Assembly (NCBI GenBank): GCA_934573945.1
Contig: CAKTMQ010000108.1
Location: 1-5,206, forward strand
DNA length: 5,206 nt
Direction: 5' to 3'
DNA from: an uncultured Oscillospiraceae bacterium
GTDB lineage: Bacteria > Bacillota > Clostridia > Oscillospirales > Oscillospiraceae
Every line of letters starts with the position of its first letter. Position 1 is the stretch's first letter. Below the pieces are notes generated by a model. That model saw only the letters and a list, made by a program, of their open reading frames with translations, was not told where the DNA came from and ran no database searches. Made by a program: the position numbers and the translations under genes. Below, piece after piece: positions 1 through 4,756 of the stretch.

Positions 1-755
1 TAGACGATCTTGCTCTCGTACAGCTCGTCGGTGATGGGCGCGAACACCTCGGCGGGCAGCTCCACCCGCACGCCGATGTCCACCCGGTTGGATTTGGTGG
101 GGATCTGCAGCTCCTCGCACACGGACTCCATCCACTTGCTGCCGCTGCGTCCCACGGAGATAATGCACTTGCGGCCAAAGAAGGTGTCCTGCTCCGTCTC
201 TGCCACATAGCCGCCGGTTTCCATCCGCAGCGCCTTTACCGGCGTCAGGAAGAAGAAGTCCACGCCCTCCTTCAGCTGGGCATACAGGTTTTCCAGCACC
301 TTGTAGTTGATGTCGGTGCCCAGATGCCGCACGGAGGCGTCCAGCAGATGGAGGTTGTTCTGCAGGCACAGCCGCTTGAAGCTGCTGTCCGCCGTGGAGT
401 ACAGCTTGGTGCCCGCGCCGCCGTTGGCCATGTTGATCTCGTCTACATAGTGCATCAGCTCCATGGCCTTCTGCTTGCCGATATACTCATACAGGGTGCC
501 GCCGAAGGCATTGGTCAGGTTGTACTTGCCGTCGGAAAAGGCGCCCGCGCCGCCGAAGCCGTTCATAATGGCGCAGGTCTTGCAGTGGATGCAGGACTTC
601 ACCTTGTCGCCGTCGATGGGACAGCGGCGCTTCTCCAGCGGATTGCCCGCCTCCAGCACGGCCACCTTCCACTCCGGCCGGCGCTTCATCAGCTCATAGG
701 CGGAGAAAATGCCGCCGGGACCCGCGCCGATCACGATCACGTCATACTGTTTCAT
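1..755 (-). CDS. COG2509-family FAD-dependent protein (NAD(P)/FAD-dependent oxidoreductase), C-terminus beyond the left edge
   Basis: This is the N-terminal 251 residues of a predicted cytosolic flavoprotein; the reading frame is open to base 1, so the gene continues outside the window. The start ATG (755-753) lies 5 bases after an AAAGGAGA site (768-761). The protein opens with a Rossmann beta-strand and the dinucleotide-binding motif GAGPGG at residues 10-15, then VLEAG near 33-37 as the end of the second strand. A cysteine cluster follows (C45, C55, C58, C61), leading into GFGGAGAFSDGKYNL (66-80). This combination is characteristic of the uncharacterised COG2509 dehydrogenase family rather than of MnmG/GidA. 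Family members are usually somewhat over 400 residues, so a little more than half is seen. The substrate is unknown; the cysteines could be structural, redox-active or a metal ligand, which sequence alone cannot decide. It is the third gene of the mnmE-prmA operon, 23 bases after prmA. The family assignment is firm; the biochemical role is not. Confidence 0.88.
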   Translation of the reverse strand, partial: MKQYDVIVIGAGPGGIFSAYELMKRRPEWKVAVLEAGNPLEKRRCPIDGDKVKSCIHCKTCAIMNGFGGAGAFSDGKYNLTNAFGGTLYEYIGKQKAMELMHYVDEINMANGGAGTKLYSTADSSFKRLCLQNNLHLLDASVRHLGTDINYKVLENLYAQLKEGVDFFFLTPVKALRMETGGYVAETEQDTFFGRKCIISVGRSGSKWMESVCEELQIPTKSNRVDIGVRVELPAEVFAPITDELYESKIV

Positions 756-778
756 AGGTATCTCCTTTCGCCGCCCGT

Positions 779-1732
779 TCAGCGGCACACATAGCAGTAC
801 CAGCCCTCGCTGCTGCTCTTTTCCACGATCTGCCAGCCGGCGGCGGTCAGCGCCGCGGCCACCTCTTCCGCCCGGTCGTCGATGATGCCGGAAGTCAGGA
901 ACCAGCCGCCCTCCTTGAGAAAGTGCCGCACCTGGGGTGCCAGGGAGATGATCACGTCCGCCACGATGTTGGCCACCACCACGTCGTAGCCGGTGCCGAT
1001 GGCCGTCCGCAGCGCGCCCTCCCGGGTGGCGTCGCCCTGCCGCACCGTCAGCCTGTCGCGGCCGATGCCGTTGAGAGCGGCATTTTCATAGGCCACGTCG
1101 ATGCACTTCTCATCAATGTCGCAGGCAAAGGCGGCGTCTGCACCCAGCTGCAGGGCGGCAATGGACAGAATGCCGCTGCCGCAGCCCAGATCCAGCACCC
1201 GCTCGCCGCCGTGGATGCGGCTCTCCAGCGCCGTCAGGCACAGCCGGGTGGTGGCGTGGCTGCCGGTGCCGAAGGTCAGCCCCGGGTTGAGCACCAGCGT
1301 CACCCGGTCACCGGCTTCCGCCTGCTCCCACGCGGGGATCACCAGCAGCCGCCGACCGATCTCCATGGGCTTGTAGAACTGCTTCCAGTTATTCTCCCAG
1401 TCCTCGTCCTTTACGTTCTCCATGGTCAGCAGCAGCGGCGCATACTCCGGATGCGCCTGCTTCATGGCGTGCATGGCCATGCGGATGGCGGCGATGGCGG
1501 CGTAGCCTGCCGCCGAGTTCTCCACGTAGAAGGTGACCCGGCAGAGATCCTGCTTTTCCTGTACCAGCGCCTCGTCCACATAGTCCCAGTAGGCCTGGTT
1601 GTGCGCCATAAAATCCTTGAAATCCCGGGCGTCATCGATAATCACCCCGGTCACGCCCTGCTCCGTCAGCATCTCCGTCACCGGATCGATGCCGGCGGGG
1701 GCGGTGTCGATCTTCAGCTCCAGCCAATCCAT
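779..1732 (-). CDS. prmA: Ribosomal protein L11 methyltransferase PrmA
   Basis: PrmA transfers methyl groups from S-adenosylmethionine to amino groups of ribosomal protein L11 in the cytosol. The 317-residue product has the usual length and domain order. An N-terminal L11-recognition domain (about 1-105, opening MDWLELKI) and a linker containing DWENNWKQFYKP (111-122) precede a class I methyltransferase fold. Diagnostic motifs are NPGLTFGTGSHATT (149-162), the SAM-binding loop DLGCGSG (181-187), the acidic strand end CDID (204-207) and VVANIVADVI (252-261), equivalent to the family's substrate-amide NI(L/V)A motif. An upstream in-frame GTG (1744-1742) would add four residues and overlap the mnmE stop as GTGA. 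I prefer ATG 1732-1730, because it has a well-placed GAGGA and gives the family-typical N-terminus. The gene is coupled to mnmE, 8 bases away, and followed by the FAD protein gene. In Clostridia prmA is more often near dnaJ/rsmE, so this neighbourhood is less common. Confidence 0.95.
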   Translation of the reverse strand: MDWLELKIDTAPAGIDPVTEMLTEQGVTGVIIDDARDFKDFMAHNQAYWDYVDEALVQEKQDLCRVTFYVENSAAGYAAIAAIRMAMHAMKQAHPEYAPLLLTMENVKDEDWENNWKQFYKPMEIGRRLLVIPAWEQAEAGDRVTLVLNPGLTFGTGSHATTRLCLTALESRIHGGERVLDLGCGSGILSIAALQLGADAAFACDIDEKCIDVAYENAALNGIGRDRLTVRQGDATREGALRTAIGTGYDVVVANIVADVIISLAPQVRHFLKEGGWFLTSGIIDDRAEEVAAALTAAGWQIVEKSSSEGWYCYVCR

Positions 1733-1737
1733 ACACG

Positions 1738-1742
1738 TCCTC
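1738..1742 (-). promoter_or_regulatory. RBS of prmA overlapping the mnmE stop codon
   Basis: On the minus strand the sequence GAGGA lies 5 bases before the ATG at 1732, and its first two bases belong to the mnmE TGA stop (1743-1741). This site decides the choice of start: the GTG at 1744 has no comparable SD sequence in front of it. The overlap suggests translational coupling from mnmE to prmA. Confidence 0.7.
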
Positions 1743-3108
1743 ACTTTCCCACGCAGAACCGGGAGAAGATGGTCTCCACCAGATCCTCCCGGATGCGTTT
1801 TCCGTTCAATTCACCCAGTGCCTCCAGTGCGGCCTCCGTGTCGGTCAGCACCACATCCGGCGTCATGCCCAGCTCCAGCGAGGAGCGGGCATTTTTCACG
1901 CTGTGAAGGGCACGGCGCACCGCGTCCGCCTGCCGGGCGTTGGTCAGCAGCTCGCCCTGGGGCGACTGTCCCTCCGGGTACAGCGCCTCCACCGCCTGCC
2001 GCAGCTGGGGGATGCCCTCTCCCGTCTTGGCGGAGAGGGGGATGACGCTGCCGAACCGCGCCGTCAGCGCCGCCATATCCACCTGCCGGGGCAGGTCGGA
2101 TTTGTTGACGATCACCAGCTGCCGGGGTGCCTGTGCCGCCAGCGCGATGGCCGCCTCGTCCTGCTCATCCAGCGGCGCGGCACCGTCCAGCAGCAGCAGT
2201 GCCAGCGCGGCGTGCTCCGCCGCCTGACGGCTGCGCGCCACGCCCATCTGCTCCACCGTGTCGCTGCTCCGGCGGATACCCGCCGTGTCGGTCAGCCGCA
2301 GCAGCACATGACCCAGCAGCAGTTTTTCCTCCACCGTGTCCCGGGTGGTGCCAGCCACGTCGGTGACGATGGCGCGGTCATAGCCCACCAGCGCGTTGAG
2401 CAGGGAGGACTTGCCCACGTTGGGCTTGCCCAGCAGCACCGTGGGCACGCCCTGTTTCATCAGCTGTCCCCGGGAGAAGGTGTCCAGCAGAGCCTCCAGC
2501 TCCGATTCACTGTGCGCCAGCGCCGTCAGCATCTCTCCCCGCAGCAGGTCGGGAATGTCCTCATCGGGGTAGTCCACCACTGCGTAGAACCGGCTGGCGA
2601 TGCCCATCAGCGTGTCGTATACCGTCTGCACGCTGCGGCTCAGTACGCCCTCCAGCTGTCCGGCGGCGTTGCGGGCGGCCTGTGCCGTCTCCGCGTCGAT
2701 GATGTCCGCCACCGCCTCCGCCTGCATCAGATCCATCCGTCCGTTGAGGAAGGCACGCTGGGTAAATTCACCGCCTCTGGCCTGCCGCGCACCGTGGGTC
2801 AGCAGCAGCGTCAGCCCCTCGTTGAGTACCACCGGGGAGCCGTGGCAGTGGATCTCGGCGCAGTCCTCACCGGTATAGCTGTGGGGCGCGGGAAACAGCA
2901 CACACAGGGCGTTGTCCAGAATGTGTCCCTCACCGTCCAGCAGGTGACCGTAGACCATGGTGCGGGGCTGCTGCTGGGACATGAGCCGGCCGTTTGCCGG
3001 GAAAAACACGGCGTCCAGGATAGTTTTTGTGGCCTCGCCGCTGAGCCGCAGAATCCCGATAGCACTGGGCATCTGGGGGGTAGCAATAGCGGCAATGGTA
3101 TCAGACAT
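1741..3108 (-). CDS. mnmE: tRNA uridine-5-carboxymethylaminomethyl(34) synthesis GTPase MnmE (TrmE)
   Basis: MnmE works with the FAD protein MnmG to install (carboxymethyl)aminomethyl groups at C5 of wobble uridine 34 in certain tRNAs, using a tetrahydrofolate one-carbon unit and K+-stimulated GTP hydrolysis. The 455-residue length matches the family. The N-terminal folate-binding/dimerisation domain (about 1-118) opens SDTIAAIATP. A helical domain is split around the G domain (about 217-378). The G domain contains G1 GKPNVGKSS (227-235), the G2 loop AGTTRD (252-257), G3 DTAG (274-277), G4 NKSD (335-338) and G5 SAK (359-361). The C-terminus is FCVGK, with the conserved C452 of the CxGK motif. 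The start at 3108 gives the canonical N-terminus; an in-frame extension to 3222 has no family counterpart. AAAAGGAG lies 10 bases upstream of the ATG. It is the first gene of the operon. Unlike the common arrangement, mnmG does not follow; prmA does. Confidence 0.97.
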   Translation of the reverse strand: MSDTIAAIATPQMPSAIGILRLSGEATKTILDAVFFPANGRLMSQQQPRTMVYGHLLDGEGHILDNALCVLFPAPHSYTGEDCAEIHCHGSPVVLNEGLTLLLTHGARQARGGEFTQRAFLNGRMDLMQAEAVADIIDAETAQAARNAAGQLEGVLSRSVQTVYDTLMGIASRFYAVVDYPDEDIPDLLRGEMLTALAHSESELEALLDTFSRGQLMKQGVPTVLLGKPNVGKSSLLNALVGYDRAIVTDVAGTTRDTVEEKLLLGHVLLRLTDTAGIRRSSDTVEQMGVARSRQAAEHAALALLLLDGAAPLDEQDEAAIALAAQAPRQLVIVNKSDLPRQVDMAALTARFGSVIPLSAKTGEGIPQLRQAVEALYPEGQSPQGELLTNARQADAVRRALHSVKNARSSLELGMTPDVVLTDTEAALEALGELNGKRIREDLVETIFSRFCVGK

Positions 3109-3147
3109 GGAGCATCGTCTCCTTTTGCGCATAATCATACAAATAAC

Positions 3148-3156
3148 AGTATAGCA
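3148..3156 (-). promoter_or_regulatory. Probable extended -10 promoter of the mnmE-prmA-FAD operon
   Basis: Read on the minus strand this is TGC followed by TATACT, an extended -10 element (TGn plus a 5/6 match to TATAAT). No good -35 is seen at 17-18 bases upstream, as is usual for extended -10 promoters. The predicted start near 3141 would leave a leader of about 33 bases before the mnmE ATG, containing the AAAAGGAG site (3126-3119). Assigned by motif only. Confidence 0.5.
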
Positions 3157-3228
3157 CAAGCTCCGGTAAAAGAAAAGCAGATGTTTCTGGTAGGAGCCAT
3201 AAGGAAAAAGAAACAGCCGCACCCGCTC

Positions 3229-3257
3229 TTGACAAAACAGAAGAGATACGGCAAAAT
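3229..3257 (+). promoter_or_regulatory. Plus-strand promoter in front of the LysE-type remnant
   Basis: A perfect -35 box TTGACA (3229-3234) is followed after 17 bases by CAAAAT (3252-3257), a 4/6 match to the -10 consensus. Transcription would begin near 3264 and give a leader of about 75 bases to the ATG at 3339. The leader contains a small hairpin (arms TCCGC and GCGGA, about 3284-3300) and a five-codon ORF. It is divergent from the mnmE promoter about 75 bases away. Confidence 0.5.
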
Positions 3258-3338
3258 AAACGACAATTTAGCGGTCAGGATTTTCCGCGGCAAAAGCGGA
3301 GAAGCCAATGCCTGAGATCATGTAAGGGGGGGATGCTC

Positions 3339-3570
3339 ATGTCAGGCAAACGGTATCTGGAGGGATTGAAATTCGGTATGCTGCTGCAGCTGGCTGTGTT
3401 CTCTCTGGGATTGGTGTCGGCTACGCTGCTCTTCCTGTCGGGAGGTGGCGGGACTGGGCATGGTGCTCAGCAGCTTTCTGCCGGAGGCGGTGTCCCGCGG
3501 ACTGAACGTGCTGGTAGGCGCGCTGATCATCTTCTTCGGTGTGAGGATGATGGTGAAGAAGGAAGCGTGA
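3339..3570 (+). pseudogene. LysE-family amino-acid exporter remnant: internal deletion plus a one-base frameshift
   Basis: LysE-family proteins are inner-membrane exporters of about 200 residues with six or so membrane segments. Here the first 20 residues (GLKFGMLLQLAV at 9-20) match the typical N-terminus. They run straight into FSLGLVSATLLFLSG, which resembles the penultimate part of the family rather than the expected GPV/GPM continuation. At 3444-3445 there is one extra G. Dropping it restores a frame reading VAGLGMVLSSFLPEAVSRG, then LNVLVGALIIFFGVRMMV, and ending at TGA 3568-3570. The repaired product would be only about 76 residues, so roughly 130 central residues are missing. Without repair the frame runs on to 3749, through the terminator and into the convergent gene. 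The RBS (AAGGGGGGG, 3324-3332) favours ATG 3339; an in-frame ATG at 3333 abuts it. Family resemblance is from memory of the N- and C-terminal patterns. The alternative is a genuine two-helix small membrane protein with a sequencing error. Confidence 0.65.
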
Positions 3571-3623
3571 CACAAATCCGGTATCGTAAAAGGAATAGAC
3601 GCTTTTCCCTGTCGGCAAAAGCT

Positions 3624-3659
3624 GAAAAGCCCCGCATACGTCAGTATGCGGGGCTTTTT
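3624..3659. terminator. Bidirectional rho-independent terminator between convergent genes
   Basis: AAAAGCCCCGCATAC (3625-3639) pairs perfectly with GTATGCGGGGCTTTT (3644-3658) around the four-base loop GTCA. The plus strand ends in TTTTT, and the minus strand likewise leaves the stem through TTTT (complement of 3625-3628). It lies 54 bases after the LysE remnant stop and 37 bases beyond the stop of the minus-strand DUF4352 gene, so it can end both transcripts. The stretch 3571-3623 shows nothing else I can support. Confidence 0.92.
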
Positions 3660-3696
3660 GCGGTCAAATGTTCTTCGGACTTCTGCGGAGCTGCTG

Positions 3697-4359
3697 TCAG
3701 TGAGTGGCAACGAACACAATATTTTCCTGCGCCCATAGATCCGGCGTAAAATGGATCTCCAGCTCAGACCAGTCCGCAGGGACTTCATAGCCGATGGTGC
3801 CGTTCATTTTCTTCCCAGCCGCAACGGTGCCGTCCAATTGGTTGCCTGTGCTCTCCAGCTGGGCACTGAGACTGTAGTTGCAGGCATAGCTGTCACAATA
3901 TGCATCGAAGCAGACAATAGAACTGATATTGATCTCGCTGGAGGAGTTGTTTTCAATGGTAAATGTACAGAGCACGAAAACATTGCCGTCTGCAGGCTTG
4001 TTGTAGGCAGAGCCGCTGCTTTCCGTTACGGCGTCCAGAGAAGCGACGATGCCGTTCAGCTCCACTCGGTCGCCCACATAGAATTTGCTTTCACCGCCGG
4101 AGACCGTGCCACTGTCGGTGTTATCGGGCTGCTGTGCCGCTGCTGTGCCGGCGGGTTTGTTTTTACCTACCTTCTTCGGACCGGCGTTACCGGCACCGAC
4201 CGCACCGATCACGATCACGACAATGATGACCCAGAACCACCACTTTTTGTAGACGGGGCGTTTAGGCGGTGTATTTTTACTGCCGCATTGCGGGCAGACC
4301 TTTGCGCTGCCATCCAGCTGTGCACCGCAATTTCTGCAAAAAGAAATCTTACCTTCCAT
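3697..4359 (-). CDS. Membrane-anchored zinc-ribbon protein with C-terminal DUF4352 domain
   Basis: The 220-residue product has three parts. A short N-terminal zinc ribbon (C8xxC11, C22xxC25) ends in CPQCG. A single hydrophobic helix of about residues 41-59 (WFWVIIVVIVIGAVGAG) is preceded by PPKRPVYKKW, whose positive charges predict the zinc ribbon in the cytosol and the rest outside. After a low-complexity Ala/Gly/Gln/Asp linker (60-90) comes a beta-rich domain of about 91-215. It has GDRVELNGI, FVLCTFTIENNSS and a closing FTPDLW/IVFVA, the pattern of DUF4352, an immunoglobulin-like extracellular fold of unknown ligand. The start ATG 4359 has AAAGGAG 8 bases upstream; an in-frame ATG at 4407 lies inside the promoter -10 box and is rejected. 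There is no lipobox. Four cysteines in the outer domain (131, 150, 155, 160) could form disulfides. It is divergently transcribed from the XRE gene and likely controlled by it. Sequence is less GC-rich than mnmE/prmA. Function unknown; envelope sensing or a surface-binding role is speculation. Confidence 0.88.
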   Translation of the reverse strand: MEGKISFCRNCGAQLDGSAKVCPQCGSKNTPPKRPVYKKWWFWVIIVVIVIGAVGAGNAGPKKVGKNKPAGTAAAQQPDNTDSGTVSGGESKFYVGDRVELNGIVASLDAVTESSGSAYNKPADGNVFVLCTFTIENNSSSEINISSIVCFDAYCDSYACNYSLSAQLESTGNQLDGTVAAGKKMNGTIGYEVPADWSELEIHFTPDLWAQENIVFVATH

Positions 4360-4384
4360 CTCTTGCTCTCCTTTATATAAAAAA

Positions 4385-4426
4385 ATACCAAATTGGGATA
4401 TTTTCATTATACCGGTTTGGGATAAT
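4385..4426. promoter_or_regulatory. Tandem operator-like dyad elements (two copies, 24-base period)
   Basis: Two elements, 4385-4402 and 4409-4426, share ATACC, three variable bases, then TTGGGATA and a T-rich end, at exactly 24-base spacing. Each has dyad symmetry of the form AT-n-CC-n5-GG-n-AT, and the first contains the near-perfect palindrome CCAA-A-TTGG. The second lies inside the 17-base spacer of the DUF4352 promoter, and the first covers its predicted transcription start. This position and geometry fit a repressor operator bound by the adjacent XRE protein; binding itself is inferred. Confidence 0.65.
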
Positions 4427-4434
4427 TAAGTCAA
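4406..4434 (-). promoter_or_regulatory. Near-consensus sigma-A promoter for the zinc-ribbon/DUF4352 gene
   Basis: On the minus strand TTGACT (4434-4429, 5/6 to consensus) is followed by exactly 17 bases and TATAAT (4411-4406, 6/6). The start is predicted near 4399, giving a leader of about 40 bases to the ATG at 4359. It is the strongest promoter in the window, and both operator copies overlap it. Confidence 0.87.
4421..4426 (+). promoter_or_regulatory. Possible -10 box for the XRE regulator gene
   Basis: GATAAT matches the -10 consensus at 5/6 and would start transcription near 4433, 13 bases before the ATG at 4446, leaving just room for the GAGGGG site. No convincing -35 box is seen at 16-18 bases upstream. 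It lies within the second operator copy, so regulator binding would also silence this promoter (autorepression). Confidence 0.3.
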
Positions 4435-4445
4435 GAGGGGATAGC

Positions 4446-4649
4446 ATGAGAATAAAAGAACTGCGAAATGAACAGCATATCACACAACTGAAAATGGCCA
4501 TGGATCTGCATATGTCGCAAAACACCATCAGCCGCTATGAGAACGGGGAGCGGGAACCGGGGATCACTGAATTGATCCGTATAGCGGACTATTTTCGCGT
4601 CAGCATTGATTATCTGGTGGGAAGAACCGACAAACGGGAGATCACATGA
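4446..4649 (+). CDS. Small XRE-family helix-turn-helix transcriptional regulator
   Basis: The 67-residue protein is essentially a single HTH_3 (cro/C1-type) DNA-binding domain. It opens MRIKELRNE, with helix 2 around TQLKMAMDL (13-21), recognition helix around SQNTISRYENG (24-34) and the family-typical end SIDYLVGRTD (53-62). No sensor, dimerisation or peptidase domain follows, so it probably binds DNA as a small dimer. ATG 4446 is chosen because GAGGGG lies 5 bases upstream and the protein then starts exactly at the domain; a longer in-frame reading to 4269 would run back through the divergent gene and its promoter. The gene is divergent from the zinc-ribbon/DUF4352 gene, and their common 86-base gap carries the paired dyad elements. 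It is therefore most likely the local repressor of that gene and of itself (inference). Similar single-domain XRE proteins occur in toxin-antitoxin and phage modules, but no toxin or phage gene is adjacent here. The TGA stop lies inside a strong hairpin. Confidence 0.9.
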   Translation: MRIKELRNEQHITQLKMAMDLHMSQNTISRYENGEREPGITELIRIADYFRVSIDYLVGRTDKREIT

Positions 4650-4678
4650 ACGACCCGCTCCAAGCGGGTCGTTCATGT
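4644..4678 (+). other. Perfect long hairpin overlapping the XRE stop codon
   Basis: ACATGAACGACCCGC (4644-4658) pairs without mismatch with 4664-4678, and T4659-A4663 can add a sixteenth pair, leaving a three-base loop. The TGA stop (4647-4649) is inside the left arm. Neither strand has a T-tract after the stem, so it is not a standard intrinsic terminator. It could be a 3' end stabiliser or a terminator that depends on other factors. Confidence 0.7.
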
Positions 4679-4693
4679 ATGTATGGTACCATA

Positions 4694-4728
4694 AAAGCGG
4701 GGGCGCTGCATCGCAGCACCCCCGCTTT
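4694..4728. terminator. Terminator of pnp, probably bidirectional
   Basis: A 16-bp stem (4694-4709 with 4713-4728) has a single C-A mismatch and the loop ATC; its GC-rich part is GCGGGGG against CCCCCGC. On the minus strand it lies 28 bases after the pnp stop and exits into TTTTAT. On the plus strand it exits into TTTGTCTATTTG, a weaker T-rich tail that could also end the XRE transcript. Confidence 0.82.
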
Positions 4729-4756
4729 GTCTATTTGATTCAATTGCCGCAGATGC

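Noticed and set aside
324..794. Plus-strand open frame of 156 codons at the left edge
   Set aside because: It lies opposite the COG2509 gene, whose motifs and RBS are clear; the plus-strand translation looks like reversed coding sequence.
923..1906. Long open frame (327 codons) on the plus strand opposite prmA
   Set aside because: Shadow of prmA and the mnmE end; low-complexity His/Gln/Gly-rich translation with no family pattern.
3109..3222. N-terminal extension of MnmE by 38 residues
   Set aside because: The extension crosses the predicted promoter, has no match to the MnmE N-terminus and ignores the AAAAGGAG site before ATG 3108.
1903..3315. Very long open frame (470 codons) on the plus strand opposite mnmE
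   Set aside because: It is antisense to a certain mnmE gene, has a Gln/His/Arg-rich composition typical of reversed GC-rich coding DNA, lacks a recognisable domain and has no RBS of note.
3101..3347. Similar start regions of mnmE (ATGCTCCATGTC, minus) and the LysE remnant (ATGCTCATGTC, plus)
   Set aside because: The shared run is too short and without flanking similarity; chance is the simplest explanation.
3600..3622. GCTTTT/AAAAGC inverted repeat before the terminator
   Set aside because: Only six mostly A-T pairs around a ten-base loop; weak compared with the perfect hairpin next to it.
3333..3749. Unshifted 138-codon reading of the LysE remnant as a normal gene
   Set aside because: After the extra G the translation loses its membrane character, passes through the terminator hairpin and overlaps the end of the convergent gene.
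3751..4380. Plus-strand open frame of 209 codons opposite the DUF4352 gene
   Set aside because: The minus-strand frame has the zinc ribbon, a membrane helix, an RBS and a promoter; the plus frame has none of these.
4360..4407. N-terminal extension of the DUF4352 protein by 16 residues
   Set aside because: That ATG is within the TATAAT box itself, so it would not be transcribed; ATG 4359 has a proper RBS.
3639..4728. Hairpins as a CRISPR-like or repeated array
   Set aside because: The three hairpins have different sequences and irregular spacing; there are no spacers or repeats.
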